Origin: Deltaproteobacteria bacterium
GTDB taxonomy: Bacteria > Desulfobacterota > Dissulfuribacteria > Dissulfuribacterales > JALVPX01
Length of the DNA stretch: 11,636 nt
Reading direction: 5' to 3'
Assembly (NCBI GenBank): GCA_027031565.1
Contig: JALVPX010000178.1
Span: 1 to 11,636 of the forward strand
The position numbers were made by a program, and so were the translations under genes. This document shows, one piece after another, positions 1 to 6,548 of this stretch; the stretch's first letter is position 1; every line of letters begins with the position of its first letter. The notes under the pieces are model-generated. The model was given only the letters and a program-made list of their open reading frames with translations. It was not told the DNA's origin and ran no database searches.

Positions 1-882
1 GAACCCAGAGACGTGGGTGCCGCCCTCCTTTGTACGAATGTTGTTGCAATAGCTCAGGATTCGCTCTGAATAGCCATTGTTGTATTGAAAAGCTACCTCG
101 ACCTGGACGTCATCCTTTTCTCCTGAGATGTAGATTGGTGAGGGATGGATAAGTTCCTTGTTTTTGTTTAGATATTCAACAAAGGAGACGAGCCCTCCGC
201 TGAAATGATATTCCTTTCTCTTTTCGGTTCGTTCATCTTGAAGAACAATGGTCACCTGTGGATTCAAGAATGCCAGTTCCCTCATCCTGGCCTGGAGGAC
301 CTCAAATTGAAATTCAGTGGTTTCCTTGAAAATTTCAGGATCTGGTTTGAAGGTCACCCTGGTCCCCCGCTTCTTGGTCGAGCCGCACACCTTCATTGGA
401 CCAGTTGGTTCACCCTTGATATACCTCTGTTTGTATATCTTTCCGTTTCTGTAAACCTCAGCCTCCAGCCATTCAGAAAGGGCGTTTACTACCGAGACAC
501 CCACCCCGTGCAGCCCTCCGGAAACCTTGTAGGTTTGGTGATCAAACTTTCCTCCTGCATGGAGCCTGGTCATTACCAGTTCAAGGGCAGGAACGCCCTC
601 TGTGGGGTGAATATCCACGGGTATGCCCCTGCCATTGTCTTCAACGGTAACGCTTCCATCTTCATGGATCGTTATCTCTATTTTCGTGCAGTATCCTGCC
701 AGGGCCTCGTCAATGCTATTGTCCACCACCTCATAGACCAGGTGATGCAGCCCTTCGGTTGCAGTGTTTCCAATATACATGGCAGGCCTTTTTCTTACTG
801 CGGTAAGGCCTGACAGGACCTTTATTTGCCCTGCCTCATATTTCTGTTGTGCGCTTTTTTCCATTTTCTGTCTTTCTTCCAT
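1..882 (-). CDS. gyrB: DNA gyrase subunit B, N-terminal part (cut by the left window edge)
   Basis: GyrB is the ATPase subunit of DNA gyrase, which introduces negative supercoils with GyrA. My reading of the minus strand from an ATG at 882 gives 294 uninterrupted codons to base 1, so the C-terminal TOPRIM and GyrA-binding parts lie outside. The GHKL ATPase fold is plain: EVVDNSIDEA at residues 51-60 (catalytic Glu51, Mg-binding Asn55), EDNGRGIPVD at 81-90 (Asp82, the adenine-contacting Asp), TRLHAGGKFD at 105-114, and the ATP-lid loop GGLHGVGVSVVNAL at 122-135. The transducer domain begins near residue 230, and YNNGYSERILSYCNNI at 267-282 is typical of GyrB. The start is supported by a weak GGA seven bases upstream; a second in-frame ATG (864) is possible. 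It lies 86 bp downstream of dnaN on the same strand, so co-transcription is likely. ParE is a less likely alternative, given the dnaN neighbour. Confidence 0.96.
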   Translation of the reverse strand, partial: MEERQKMEKSAQQKYEAGQIKVLSGLTAVRKRPAMYIGNTATEGLHHLVYEVVDNSIDEALAGYCTKIEITIHEDGSVTVEDNGRGIPVDIHPTEGVPALELVMTRLHAGGKFDHQTYKVSGGLHGVGVSVVNALSEWLEAEVYRNGKIYKQRYIKGEPTGPMKVCGSTKKRGTRVTFKPDPEIFKETTEFQFEVLQARMRELAFLNPQVTIVLQDERTEKRKEYHFSGGLVSFVEYLNKNKELIHPSPIYISGEKDDVQVEVAFQYNNGYSERILSYCNNIRTKEGGTHVSGF

Positions 883-968
883 AATTTTTCCGCTGTCTGA
901 TCAATAAGTGGGTTGGAACCGATCCAAAAAGAAAAAATATTATTCAAAAACTAGCATGTCTCAATATT

Positions 969-2105
969 TTATTCATCTCTGATAGTCATTGGCATGATAA
1001 GGGCCATGTAACCTGGATCCTGTTCACCGACAATCAGGCATGGAGACGATGCATCATTTGATATGACTTCAACCGTATCGGAATTCATGACAGAGAGGGC
1101 ATCCATCATATATTTTGCGTTAAAGGCCAATTCAAAGGGTTCTCCTTCATATTCTATGGGCATTTTCTCCTTGGCCTCGCCGCTTTCTTTTTTCAATGAT
1201 TCTATTTCAATTTCCCCAGGCCTTATGAATGCCATTACACTCCTGAAGATGTCATCAGAGGCAAGTATGGAGATTCTTTTAAGGGCTGAATAAAAATCTT
1301 TTCTGGAAAACTTGAAGGAACGCTCCTTTGTCTGCGGTATTATGGCCCTGTAATTTGGAAATTTACCTTCGATAAGCCTTACTACGAGGAATTCATTTCC
1401 ACCTCTGATAAAGCAGAAATTTTCGTCAATACCAAAAGTCACCTCTTCGTGGTCTTCCAGAAGTTTCCTTATTTCATTTGCGCCTTTTTTTGGAATCAGG
1501 ATCCCGTTTTTCATTTCAAGGCCCAATCCTTGTATATCCTTGTCTTGCAGGGCCAGCCTGTGACCATTTGAAGCAACCATTCTAAGAACGATGTTGTCGC
1601 TGTTTTCCCACGATTCCTGTTCCAGATAGACCCCTGCCAAGCTGAACTTGTGCGCCTCTGAAGAGGCTGCAAACACGGTTTTGGCAATCATTTCATAGAG
1701 GTCCTTTGCCTTGATAGTTATCGAGTTGCTTTCATCCACCTTTCTGAATTGTGGAAATTCGTCTGGCGGGGTACCCCCTATCTTGAAAATGGCCTTTTCA
1801 TTCGATCCTATTTGAAGCCACGAATTTTCCTGCTCCTGAAAATATATTTCATCTGATGGAAACTCCTTAACTATTTCAAAAAGCTTGCCTGCATTAATGG
1901 TAATGGCGCCTTGCGACACGAGATCGCACGGCACCGAGGCCCTGTAACTGATCTCCAGGTCAGTGGCTTCTATGACAAGTTTTTCAGGTTCAGCATATAG
2001 ATAAACATTGTTTATGATTGCCATTATATTCTTTTTTTCAATTATTGTTTGTGCCTTGCTCAAGGGCTTCAAGATGTCCTTTTTCTTAATTGAAAATTCC
2101 AACAT
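969..2105 (-). CDS. dnaN: DNA polymerase III subunit beta (sliding clamp)
   Basis: This is the ring-shaped processivity clamp that tethers DNA polymerase III and other replication and repair proteins, MutS among them, to DNA. The 378 residues match the usual length of about 366-380 and the three-fold repeated clamp architecture (about residues 1-120, 130-250 and 255-378). Recognisable stretches are the N-terminal LSKAQTIIEKKN, the VYLYAEPEKLVIEATDLEIS strand segment, the GGTPPDEFPQF turn at about 110-120, VASNGHRLAL in domain 2, EGKFPNYRAIIP near 246-257, and a C-terminal MALIMPM that is the counterpart of the usual MPMRL tail; here it is followed by the extra residues TIRDE. The start is supported by GGAG six bases upstream (complement of 2112-2115). 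It is first in a likely dnaN-gyrB unit, transcribed from the AT-rich region to its right. No dnaA precedes it; a divergent methyltransferase gene does. Confidence 0.97.
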   Translation of the reverse strand: MLEFSIKKKDILKPLSKAQTIIEKKNIMAIINNVYLYAEPEKLVIEATDLEISYRASVPCDLVSQGAITINAGKLFEIVKEFPSDEIYFQEQENSWLQIGSNEKAIFKIGGTPPDEFPQFRKVDESNSITIKAKDLYEMIAKTVFAASSEAHKFSLAGVYLEQESWENSDNIVLRMVASNGHRLALQDKDIQGLGLEMKNGILIPKKGANEIRKLLEDHEEVTFGIDENFCFIRGGNEFLVVRLIEGKFPNYRAIIPQTKERSFKFSRKDFYSALKRISILASDDIFRSVMAFIRPGEIEIESLKKESGEAKEKMPIEYEGEPFELAFNAKYMMDALSVMNSDTVEVISNDASSPCLIVGEQDPGYMALIMPMTIRDE

Positions 2106-2170
2106 AACGGGCTCCGGTTTTTATTATTGTTTTTCTTTTAAAAAAATAAATTAAGATAATAGTATGTTTA

Positions 2171-2185
2171 TTTTGTTAAAAAGTG
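2171..2185 (+). repeat. Direct repeat TTTTGTTAAAAAGTG, copy 1
   Basis: This 15-base word recurs exactly at 2227-2241, with 56 bp from start to start (roughly five helical turns). Copy 1 lacks the outer CCAC that makes copy 2 a full palindrome, so it could be a half or weaker site for the same protein. It lies closer to the dnaN start than copy 2. Confidence 0.5.
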
Positions 2186-2222
2186 TCTTACCTTTTTGAT
2201 TTTACATACAATTTTATATGTA

Positions 2223-2242
2223 CCACTTTTGTTAAAAAGTGG
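2223..2242. repeat. Perfect 8-bp inverted repeat, possible operator
   Basis: CCACTTTT at 2223-2230 and AAAAGTGG at 2235-2242 are exact reverse complements around the 4-base centre GTTA. The position, between two divergent genes, and the symmetry suit a dimeric regulator. It is not followed by a T run and lies upstream of both genes, so a terminator is unlikely. The regulator is unknown. Confidence 0.55.
2227..2241 (+). repeat. Direct repeat TTTTGTTAAAAAGTG, copy 2
   Basis: This is an exact second copy of the word at 2171-2185, embedded in the inverted repeat at 2223-2242. Confidence 0.5.
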
Positions 2243-2337
2243 TTGCAAATTTTTGACAAAATTCAAAATAAAGTTTTGAACAAAGAAGTAACATTTGGAC
2301 TGTTCAAAAATAAAATACAGGCGAAATATAACATAAA

Positions 2338-3462
2338 ATGAACGAAATTACCAAAGAATTACACAGAATTGTAGATGAAAACGGCCCTGTCACCTTTAAA
2401 AAGTTCATGGAACTCGCCCTGTATCATCCTAAGTATGGTTATTACACCAAGGGAAGGTTTCCTGGCGGAATATCTGGAGACTTTGTAACCAGTCCCCATA
2501 CGAATGAGCTATTTGGTGCATTGATGGCAAGGCAGTTGATCCAGATGAAGGAGATCCTCGGAACGAAAAAATTCACCATAATCGAAATGGGAGCTGGTGC
2601 AGGATACATGGCCCTTGATATACTCAATTTCCTGAGAAAAATGGGAAAAAGCGAAGAATTTAATTATGTGATCATTGAACCTTTTGACAACAACGTGCTG
2701 CTGCAGAAGCATATTTTGAGGGATTTTATCGAACTCGTTGAATGGAGAAGTGATACAGCAGGCATATCAGACATGGAGGGATGCTTTTTATCCAACGAAC
2801 TCCTGGATGCCTTTCCAGTCCATCTGATCGAAAAAGACAAGGGCGTATGGAAGGAGGTGTTCCTGGTTCCTGGTGAAAAAGGGTTCGATGAAGTTTTGAT
2901 GCAGCCAAGCTCGGTTGATGTGGAAGATTACTGCAAGAAATGGCTAAATGACTTGCCTGACGGCTATCGAACAGAAATAAATTTGGAAATCAAGGCATGG
3001 ATTTTTGATTTATCCAGGGTTATCAAGAGAGGTTTTGTTATTACCGTAGATTATGGTCATACCAGAAATGAATATTTTCACCCCTCAAGAAACAGGGGAA
3101 CCCTTTTATCATATTTCAGGCAACAAGTTAGCGAAGACATATATTCAGATCCTGGCAACAGGGATATAACTGCCCATGTAAACTTTTCGGACGTGGATTA
3201 CTGGGGAAAAGAGGCACTGTTTGATACTGTTGGCTATTCCTCCCAATGTTTCTTCCTGGCCGGTCAGGATGTAGAAAAGGTGATAGAGATATTGGAAGGC
3301 AAGAAAAGGGACCCCTTTTCGCCGCGAAATGCAGCACTCAAAAGCTTGCTGCTTCCCCAGGGCATGGGCGAGAGCCACAAGGTGCTCATTCAGTCAAAGG
3401 GTGTTGAAACAGACGTGCAATTAAATGGTTTCAAGTTTACAAACAAGAAAAGCAGGTTATAG
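2338..3462 (+). CDS. SAM-dependent methyltransferase, MidA/NDUFAF7 family (formerly DUF185)
   Basis: This 374-residue protein belongs to the family of human NDUFAF7/MidA, which methylates an arginine of a complex I subunit during assembly. The substrate of the bacterial members is not established, so any link to NADH dehydrogenase here is inference. Family signatures are clear: MELALYHPKYGYYTKGR at about 24-40, GGISGDFVTSPHTNELFG at 43-60, the SAM-binding glycine motif IIEMGAGAGYMALDIL at 81-96 with the following acidic strand VIIEPF at 111-116, and the family-typical LSNELLDAFPVH at 151-162. ITVDYGH near residue 236 is also characteristic. It probably acts as a soluble cytoplasmic enzyme, since no signal or membrane segment is seen. 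The ATG has only a poor ribosome-binding site (AGG about 16 bases upstream). It is divergent from dnaN, and a HAD gene follows, beginning 8 to 41 bp after its stop depending on the start chosen. Confidence 0.9.
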   Translation: MNEITKELHRIVDENGPVTFKKFMELALYHPKYGYYTKGRFPGGISGDFVTSPHTNELFGALMARQLIQMKEILGTKKFTIIEMGAGAGYMALDILNFLRKMGKSEEFNYVIIEPFDNNVLLQKHILRDFIELVEWRSDTAGISDMEGCFLSNELLDAFPVHLIEKDKGVWKEVFLVPGEKGFDEVLMQPSSVDVEDYCKKWLNDLPDGYRTEINLEIKAWIFDLSRVIKRGFVITVDYGHTRNEYFHPSRNRGTLLSYFRQQVSEDIYSDPGNRDITAHVNFSDVDYWGKEALFDTVGYSSQCFFLAGQDVEKVIEILEGKKRDPFSPRNAALKSLLLPQGMGESHKVLIQSKGVETDVQLNGFKFTNKKSRL

Positions 3463-3503
3463 CCTTTTCATTGATTAGAGGTCTCCAGAGGTATGTTTTA
3501 AAG

Positions 3504-4127
3504 ATGTGCAGATATAAATTGGCAATATTTGATTGTGACGGCGTGCTTTTTGATTCATCCCGGGCCAATAGGGCCTATTACAACAAGATCTTGGAAAAAT
3601 TTGGCCGAGGCCCAATGAGTGATGAGGAATTTACCTTTGTTCACATGCATACGGCTGCTGAGTCCCTTGCCTACCTGTTCCGTGACAGGCCTGAGCTGGC
3701 AAGGCAGGCCATGGAGTATGCTGCCCAAATCGGATATGATCCATTCATCCCTCTCATGGAAATGGAGCCGGGTGTCATAGAGGCGCTTGAAAAAATCAGG
3801 CAAAAACTTAAGACAGCCATATCAACCAATCGAAGCACTACCATGCCAAGGCTCATAGAGACCTTTTCCCTGGATAAATGGTTTGATTCAATAGTCTGCG
3901 CCCTTGACGTAAAAAAGGCAAAGCCCGATCCTGAAGGTGTGTTCAAGATATTGAAGGAGCTTGATATCGACAAAAATCAAAGTATCTACATTGGTGATTC
4001 CAAGGTTGATGAACTGGTGGCCTTAAATGCTGGTATTCCCCTTATTGCTTATAAAAACCCTGAACTTGATGCCAAATACCATGCAGGCCGCTTTGATGAA
4101 ATAGCATCTATTTTATTGGAGAGATGA
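3504..4127 (+). CDS. HAD-superfamily hydrolase (phosphoglycolate phosphatase-like)
   Basis: This is a phosphatase of the haloacid dehalogenase superfamily with a helical cap (subfamily IA-like); the substrate cannot be told from sequence. All four catalytic motifs are present, numbered from the ATG at 3504: motif I FDCDGVLFDS with nucleophile Asp10 and acid/base Asp12; motif II AISTNRS with Ser107; motif III Lys140 in KAKPDP; motif IV YIGDSKVDE with Asp165 and Asp169. The cap lies between motifs I and II, about residues 18-85. I prefer this ATG (207 residues) because AGAGG lies about 12 bases upstream and the protein then begins just before the first beta strand, as in relatives. A TTG at 3471 would add 11 residues. 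It is likely co-transcribed with the upstream methyltransferase. Its last 20 bp overlap the end of serS on the other strand. Confidence 0.88.
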   Translation: MCRYKLAIFDCDGVLFDSSRANRAYYNKILEKFGRGPMSDEEFTFVHMHTAAESLAYLFRDRPELARQAMEYAAQIGYDPFIPLMEMEPGVIEALEKIRQKLKTAISTNRSTTMPRLIETFSLDKWFDSIVCALDVKKAKPDPEGVFKILKELDIDKNQSIYIGDSKVDELVALNAGIPLIAYKNPELDAKYHAGRFDEIASILLER

Positions 4128-5388
4128 TATCTTTTCCGCCCATGTACTTTTGAAGCGCCTTTGGAATTGCTACTGAGCCATCGCCTTGCTGATAGTTTTC
4201 AAGTATGGCCACCATGGTCCTTCCAACTGCCAGGCCTGAACCATTCAATGTGTGCACAAGCCTGCTCTTTCCCTTGCCCCTGGGCCTGAACCTGATGTTT
4301 GCACGCCTTGCCTGAAAGTCTTCGAAATTGCTGCAGGATGATATCTCACAAAACCTGTCCTGTCCCGGCAGCCAAACCTCGATATCATACGTCTTTGAAG
4401 CAGAGAAACCGAGATCGCCTGTGCACAACTCGATGACCCTGTAAGGTATTTCCAAGAGTTGAAGAACTTCTTCTGCATCCAGAAGCAGCGATTCGAGCTC
4501 CTCATAAGAATTGTCTGGATGAGAAAATTTGACTAGTTCGACCTTGTTGAATTGATGCTGTCTCACGATTCCTCTCACGTCCCTACCGTGGGAACCAGCC
4601 TCTGACCTGAAACAAGGGGTGTAGGCAACGTATTTCAAGGTGAGCAGCTCTTCGTCAATGGTCTCGTTTCTGTGCAGATTGGTAACCGGAACCTCGGCGG
4701 TTGGTATTAAATAGTAGTTCCAGCCCTCCAGCTTGAACAGGTCCTCCTTGAATTTAGGGAGCTGCCCTGTGCCTTTCATGGAATCCTCATTCACGATGAA
4801 TGGCGGTAGCACTTCTTTATATCCATGTTTAAGGGTGTGCAGATCGAGCATAAAATTGATTAGAGCGCGTTCAAGGCGTGCCCCATCCTGATGATACACG
4901 ACAAACCTGGATCCAGTGATCTTGGCAGCCCTTTCAAAATCGAGTATGCCAAGCCCCTCCCCAACATCCCAATGGGGAAGCGGCTCAAAATCAAACGTGG
5001 GGATATCTCCCCACCTTTTGACTACCACGTTGTCTTCTTCATCTTTTCCAACCGGAACACCTGGATGGGGGATGTTCGGTATGGACAAGAGATAATCCTT
5101 TACCTTCTCTTCTACGGCCGCAAGCTCCTTTTCGATCTCCTTTATTTCCCGGCCTACGGCCTTCATTTCCTCGATTTTGTCCGAGGCATCTTTCTTTTCC
5201 TTTTTAAGACGTCCTATCTCTTGCGAAACCCTGTTCCTTACGTTCCTGAGCTCCTCAACCCTCTGCAAAAGCCTTCGCCTCCGGGCATCTGCGGCCATCA
5301 TGTCATCGATATCGATTTCATACTGCCTGTTTTTCAAGGCGGTTTTTACCAATTCGATGTTTTCCCTTATGAATTTTAGTTCGAGCAT
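4108..5388 (-). CDS. serS: Seryl-tRNA synthetase
   Basis: SerRS is a class II aminoacyl-tRNA synthetase that charges tRNA-Ser (and tRNA-Sec) with serine in the cytoplasm. The 426 residues match the family. The N-terminal 110 residues form the antiparallel coiled coil that grips the long variable arm of the tRNA, rich in Arg, Lys and Glu (about 27-100). The catalytic part shows PTAEVPVTNLH at 229-239 (serine site), motif 2 with FRSEAGSHGRDVRGIVRQHQF at 260-280, CTGDLGFSASKTYDIEVWLPGQ at 322-343, and motif 3 GLAVGRTMVAILENYQ at 385-400. The ATG is preceded by AAGGGG nine bases upstream, which overlaps the stop region of the prenyl synthase gene 15 bp away, so the two are almost surely co-transcribed and translationally close. 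Its 3' end overlaps the convergent HAD gene by 20 bp with no visible terminator. Confidence 0.98.
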   Translation of the reverse strand: MLELKFIRENIELVKTALKNRQYEIDIDDMMAADARRRRLLQRVEELRNVRNRVSQEIGRLKKEKKDASDKIEEMKAVGREIKEIEKELAAVEEKVKDYLLSIPNIPHPGVPVGKDEEDNVVVKRWGDIPTFDFEPLPHWDVGEGLGILDFERAAKITGSRFVVYHQDGARLERALINFMLDLHTLKHGYKEVLPPFIVNEDSMKGTGQLPKFKEDLFKLEGWNYYLIPTAEVPVTNLHRNETIDEELLTLKYVAYTPCFRSEAGSHGRDVRGIVRQHQFNKVELVKFSHPDNSYEELESLLLDAEEVLQLLEIPYRVIELCTGDLGFSASKTYDIEVWLPGQDRFCEISSCSNFEDFQARRANIRFRPRGKGKSRLVHTLNGSGLAVGRTMVAILENYQQGDGSVAIPKALQKYMGGKDIISPIK

Positions 5389-5403
5389 GTGACAAGACCC
5401 CTT

Positions 5404-6381
5404 TTACATCTTCCTTTTGAGGACAAATAGAGCAAGTTCATGAAAAAGTTCTTTTTCCTTTGAATTATCAAATGGTTCAAGGCACTTCAATGCATGGTCT
5501 ATGCAGTTTTTCGCCCTGCCGTATGAATAATCGAGGCTACCGCTTTTTAACAGCATATATCTCACCCATTCGAGGTCTTTAGGATCAGATGATTTTTTGA
5601 CGAGAATGCTTTTTAGCCTTTCTGTATCGTCTCGCGGGCCATTTTTAAGGGCAGTCAGAATGGGCAGGGTGACCTTGCCTTCAGCCAAGTCTGTACCAAG
5701 GCGTTTTCCAAGATCTTTTTCATCTGCGGTAAAGTCCAGCAAATCATCTACTATTTGAAAGGCCATTCCGAGGTTGCGTCCGTAGTCTTCCAGGGCCCTT
5801 ATCTCCTCTTCTGAACCATTGGCAAACAAGGCCCCAATCTTACATGAGCATGAAATCAATGAAGCGGTTTTTCTGAAGATGATGTCATCATAGATCTCCT
5901 CTGAATAGGATGGATTGTCAATCTCCAGAAGCTGGATGATTTCGCCCTCGGCCATAAATGCTACTGTTTTTGATATGGCCTCGGCTATCCTGGTGTCACC
6001 GAACTGGCTGGCAAGATCGATGGCCCTGGCATAGAGATAGTCGCCTGCCAGGACAGCAGCCTTGTTGCCCCAGACTTTGTAGGCCGGCTCTTTACCCCTC
6101 CTTAACAACCCTTCATCTATTACATCGTCATGCAGAAGACTTGCAGCGTGCAGATATTCCGGGACAATCGACAAATCGAACAAAATGTCTTCGTTTCTGC
6201 CGCAAAGCCGGGATGAAATCACTGCCAACAGAGGCCTGAGCCTTTTTCCTCCAGAGAACAGGATGTGTTCGCTCACCTCGTTTACCAAGGGAACGTGGGA
6301 GGAAAAGTGTTTTTTCATTGCCGATTCAATAAGTTCGAAGTCGGCGTTGTACTGACTCAGCAAATCCTTGACGCTTTTCAT
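5404..6381 (-). CDS. Long-chain polyprenyl diphosphate synthase
   Basis: This is a trans-isoprenyl diphosphate synthase that extends an allylic diphosphate with isopentenyl diphosphate to make the side chain of menaquinone or ubiquinone, or a related carrier (IspB/HepT type). The 325 residues fit. Seen directly: GGKRLRP at 44-50 (diphosphate binding), the first Asp-rich motif DDVID at 85-89 followed by LLRRGKEPA, Lys171 and Thr172 in FRKTASLI, and the second Asp-rich motif DDLLD at 212-216 with Lys223 in DEKDLGK. The fourth and fifth residues before the first motif are Ser81 and Ala80, small residues that leave the product channel open and so favour a long chain; the exact length (C30-C40) is not readable. 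The start at 6381 has only a weak ribosome-binding site (AGG). It is first in a unit with serS and divergent from mutS. Confidence 0.93.
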   Translation of the reverse strand: MKSVKDLLSQYNADFELIESAMKKHFSSHVPLVNEVSEHILFSGGKRLRPLLAVISSRLCGRNEDILFDLSIVPEYLHAASLLHDDVIDEGLLRRGKEPAYKVWGNKAAVLAGDYLYARAIDLASQFGDTRIAEAISKTVAFMAEGEIIQLLEIDNPSYSEEIYDDIIFRKTASLISCSCKIGALFANGSEEEIRALEDYGRNLGMAFQIVDDLLDFTADEKDLGKRLGTDLAEGKVTLPILTALKNGPRDDTERLKSILVKKSSDPKDLEWVRYMLLKSGSLDYSYGRAKNCIDHALKCLEPFDNSKEKELFHELALFVLKRKM

Positions 6382-6548
6382 CTCGAGCTGCCTGTAACCG
6401 CTACCTCTAAAATTTGGCCCATATTGTCAAATTTCTTTTGGGGACAGGGAATACCATATTAAGCATGAAAGGGCTATGTCTTGAAACACAAATTTTTTAT
6501 ACCGCCCTATTAACAAAGTTTGAGGGTACAGTTACTATTTAAGTCGTT
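6382..6548. promoter_or_regulatory. Divergent spacer between the prenyl synthase gene and mutS
   Basis: This 167-bp stretch must carry the start signals of both neighbours. I see TTGTCA at 6424-6429, TTGAAA at 6481-6486 and TATTAA at 6508-6513, but no pair with the 16-18 bp spacing of a standard promoter, so none is assigned. The string GGGGACAGGG at 6440-6449 resembles motifs that I recall scattered in intergenic regions of proteobacteria near REP-type transposases. That recollection is weak, and no transposase is present here. Confidence 0.4.

Larger units (their letters stand above)
2106..2337. promoter_or_regulatory. Divergent control region between dnaN and the MidA-type gene
   Basis: This 232-bp stretch is very AT-rich and must hold the promoters of dnaN (leftward) and of the methyltransferase gene (rightward). 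On the plus strand a perfect TTGACA sits at 2253-2258, but no good -10 box lies 16-18 bp from it, so I do not assign a promoter with certainty. On the minus strand TATAAA-like and TTAACA-like hexamers occur near the repeats without ideal spacing. I looked for DnaA boxes (TTATNCACA on either strand) and saw none, so despite the dnaN neighbour there is no direct sign of a replication origin. Confidence 0.5.

Noticed and set aside
501..510. GAGACACCC inside gyrB, resembling the box of the palindromes
   Set aside because: It encodes the invariant GVGVS loop of GyrB and has no partner arm nearby.
205..813. Open frame of 202 codons on the plus strand
   Set aside because: It lies antisense to gyrB, whose minus-strand reading matches GyrB motifs codon by codon; the plus-strand protein resembles no family.
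913..927. Small inverted repeat TTGGA/TCCAA between dnaN and gyrB
   Set aside because: It has only five pairs and no T run on the transcribed strand; in AT-rich spacers such repeats are expected by chance.
2106..2337. Replication origin next to dnaN
   Set aside because: The region is AT-rich with repeats, but no DnaA box was found on either strand and dnaA is not adjacent.
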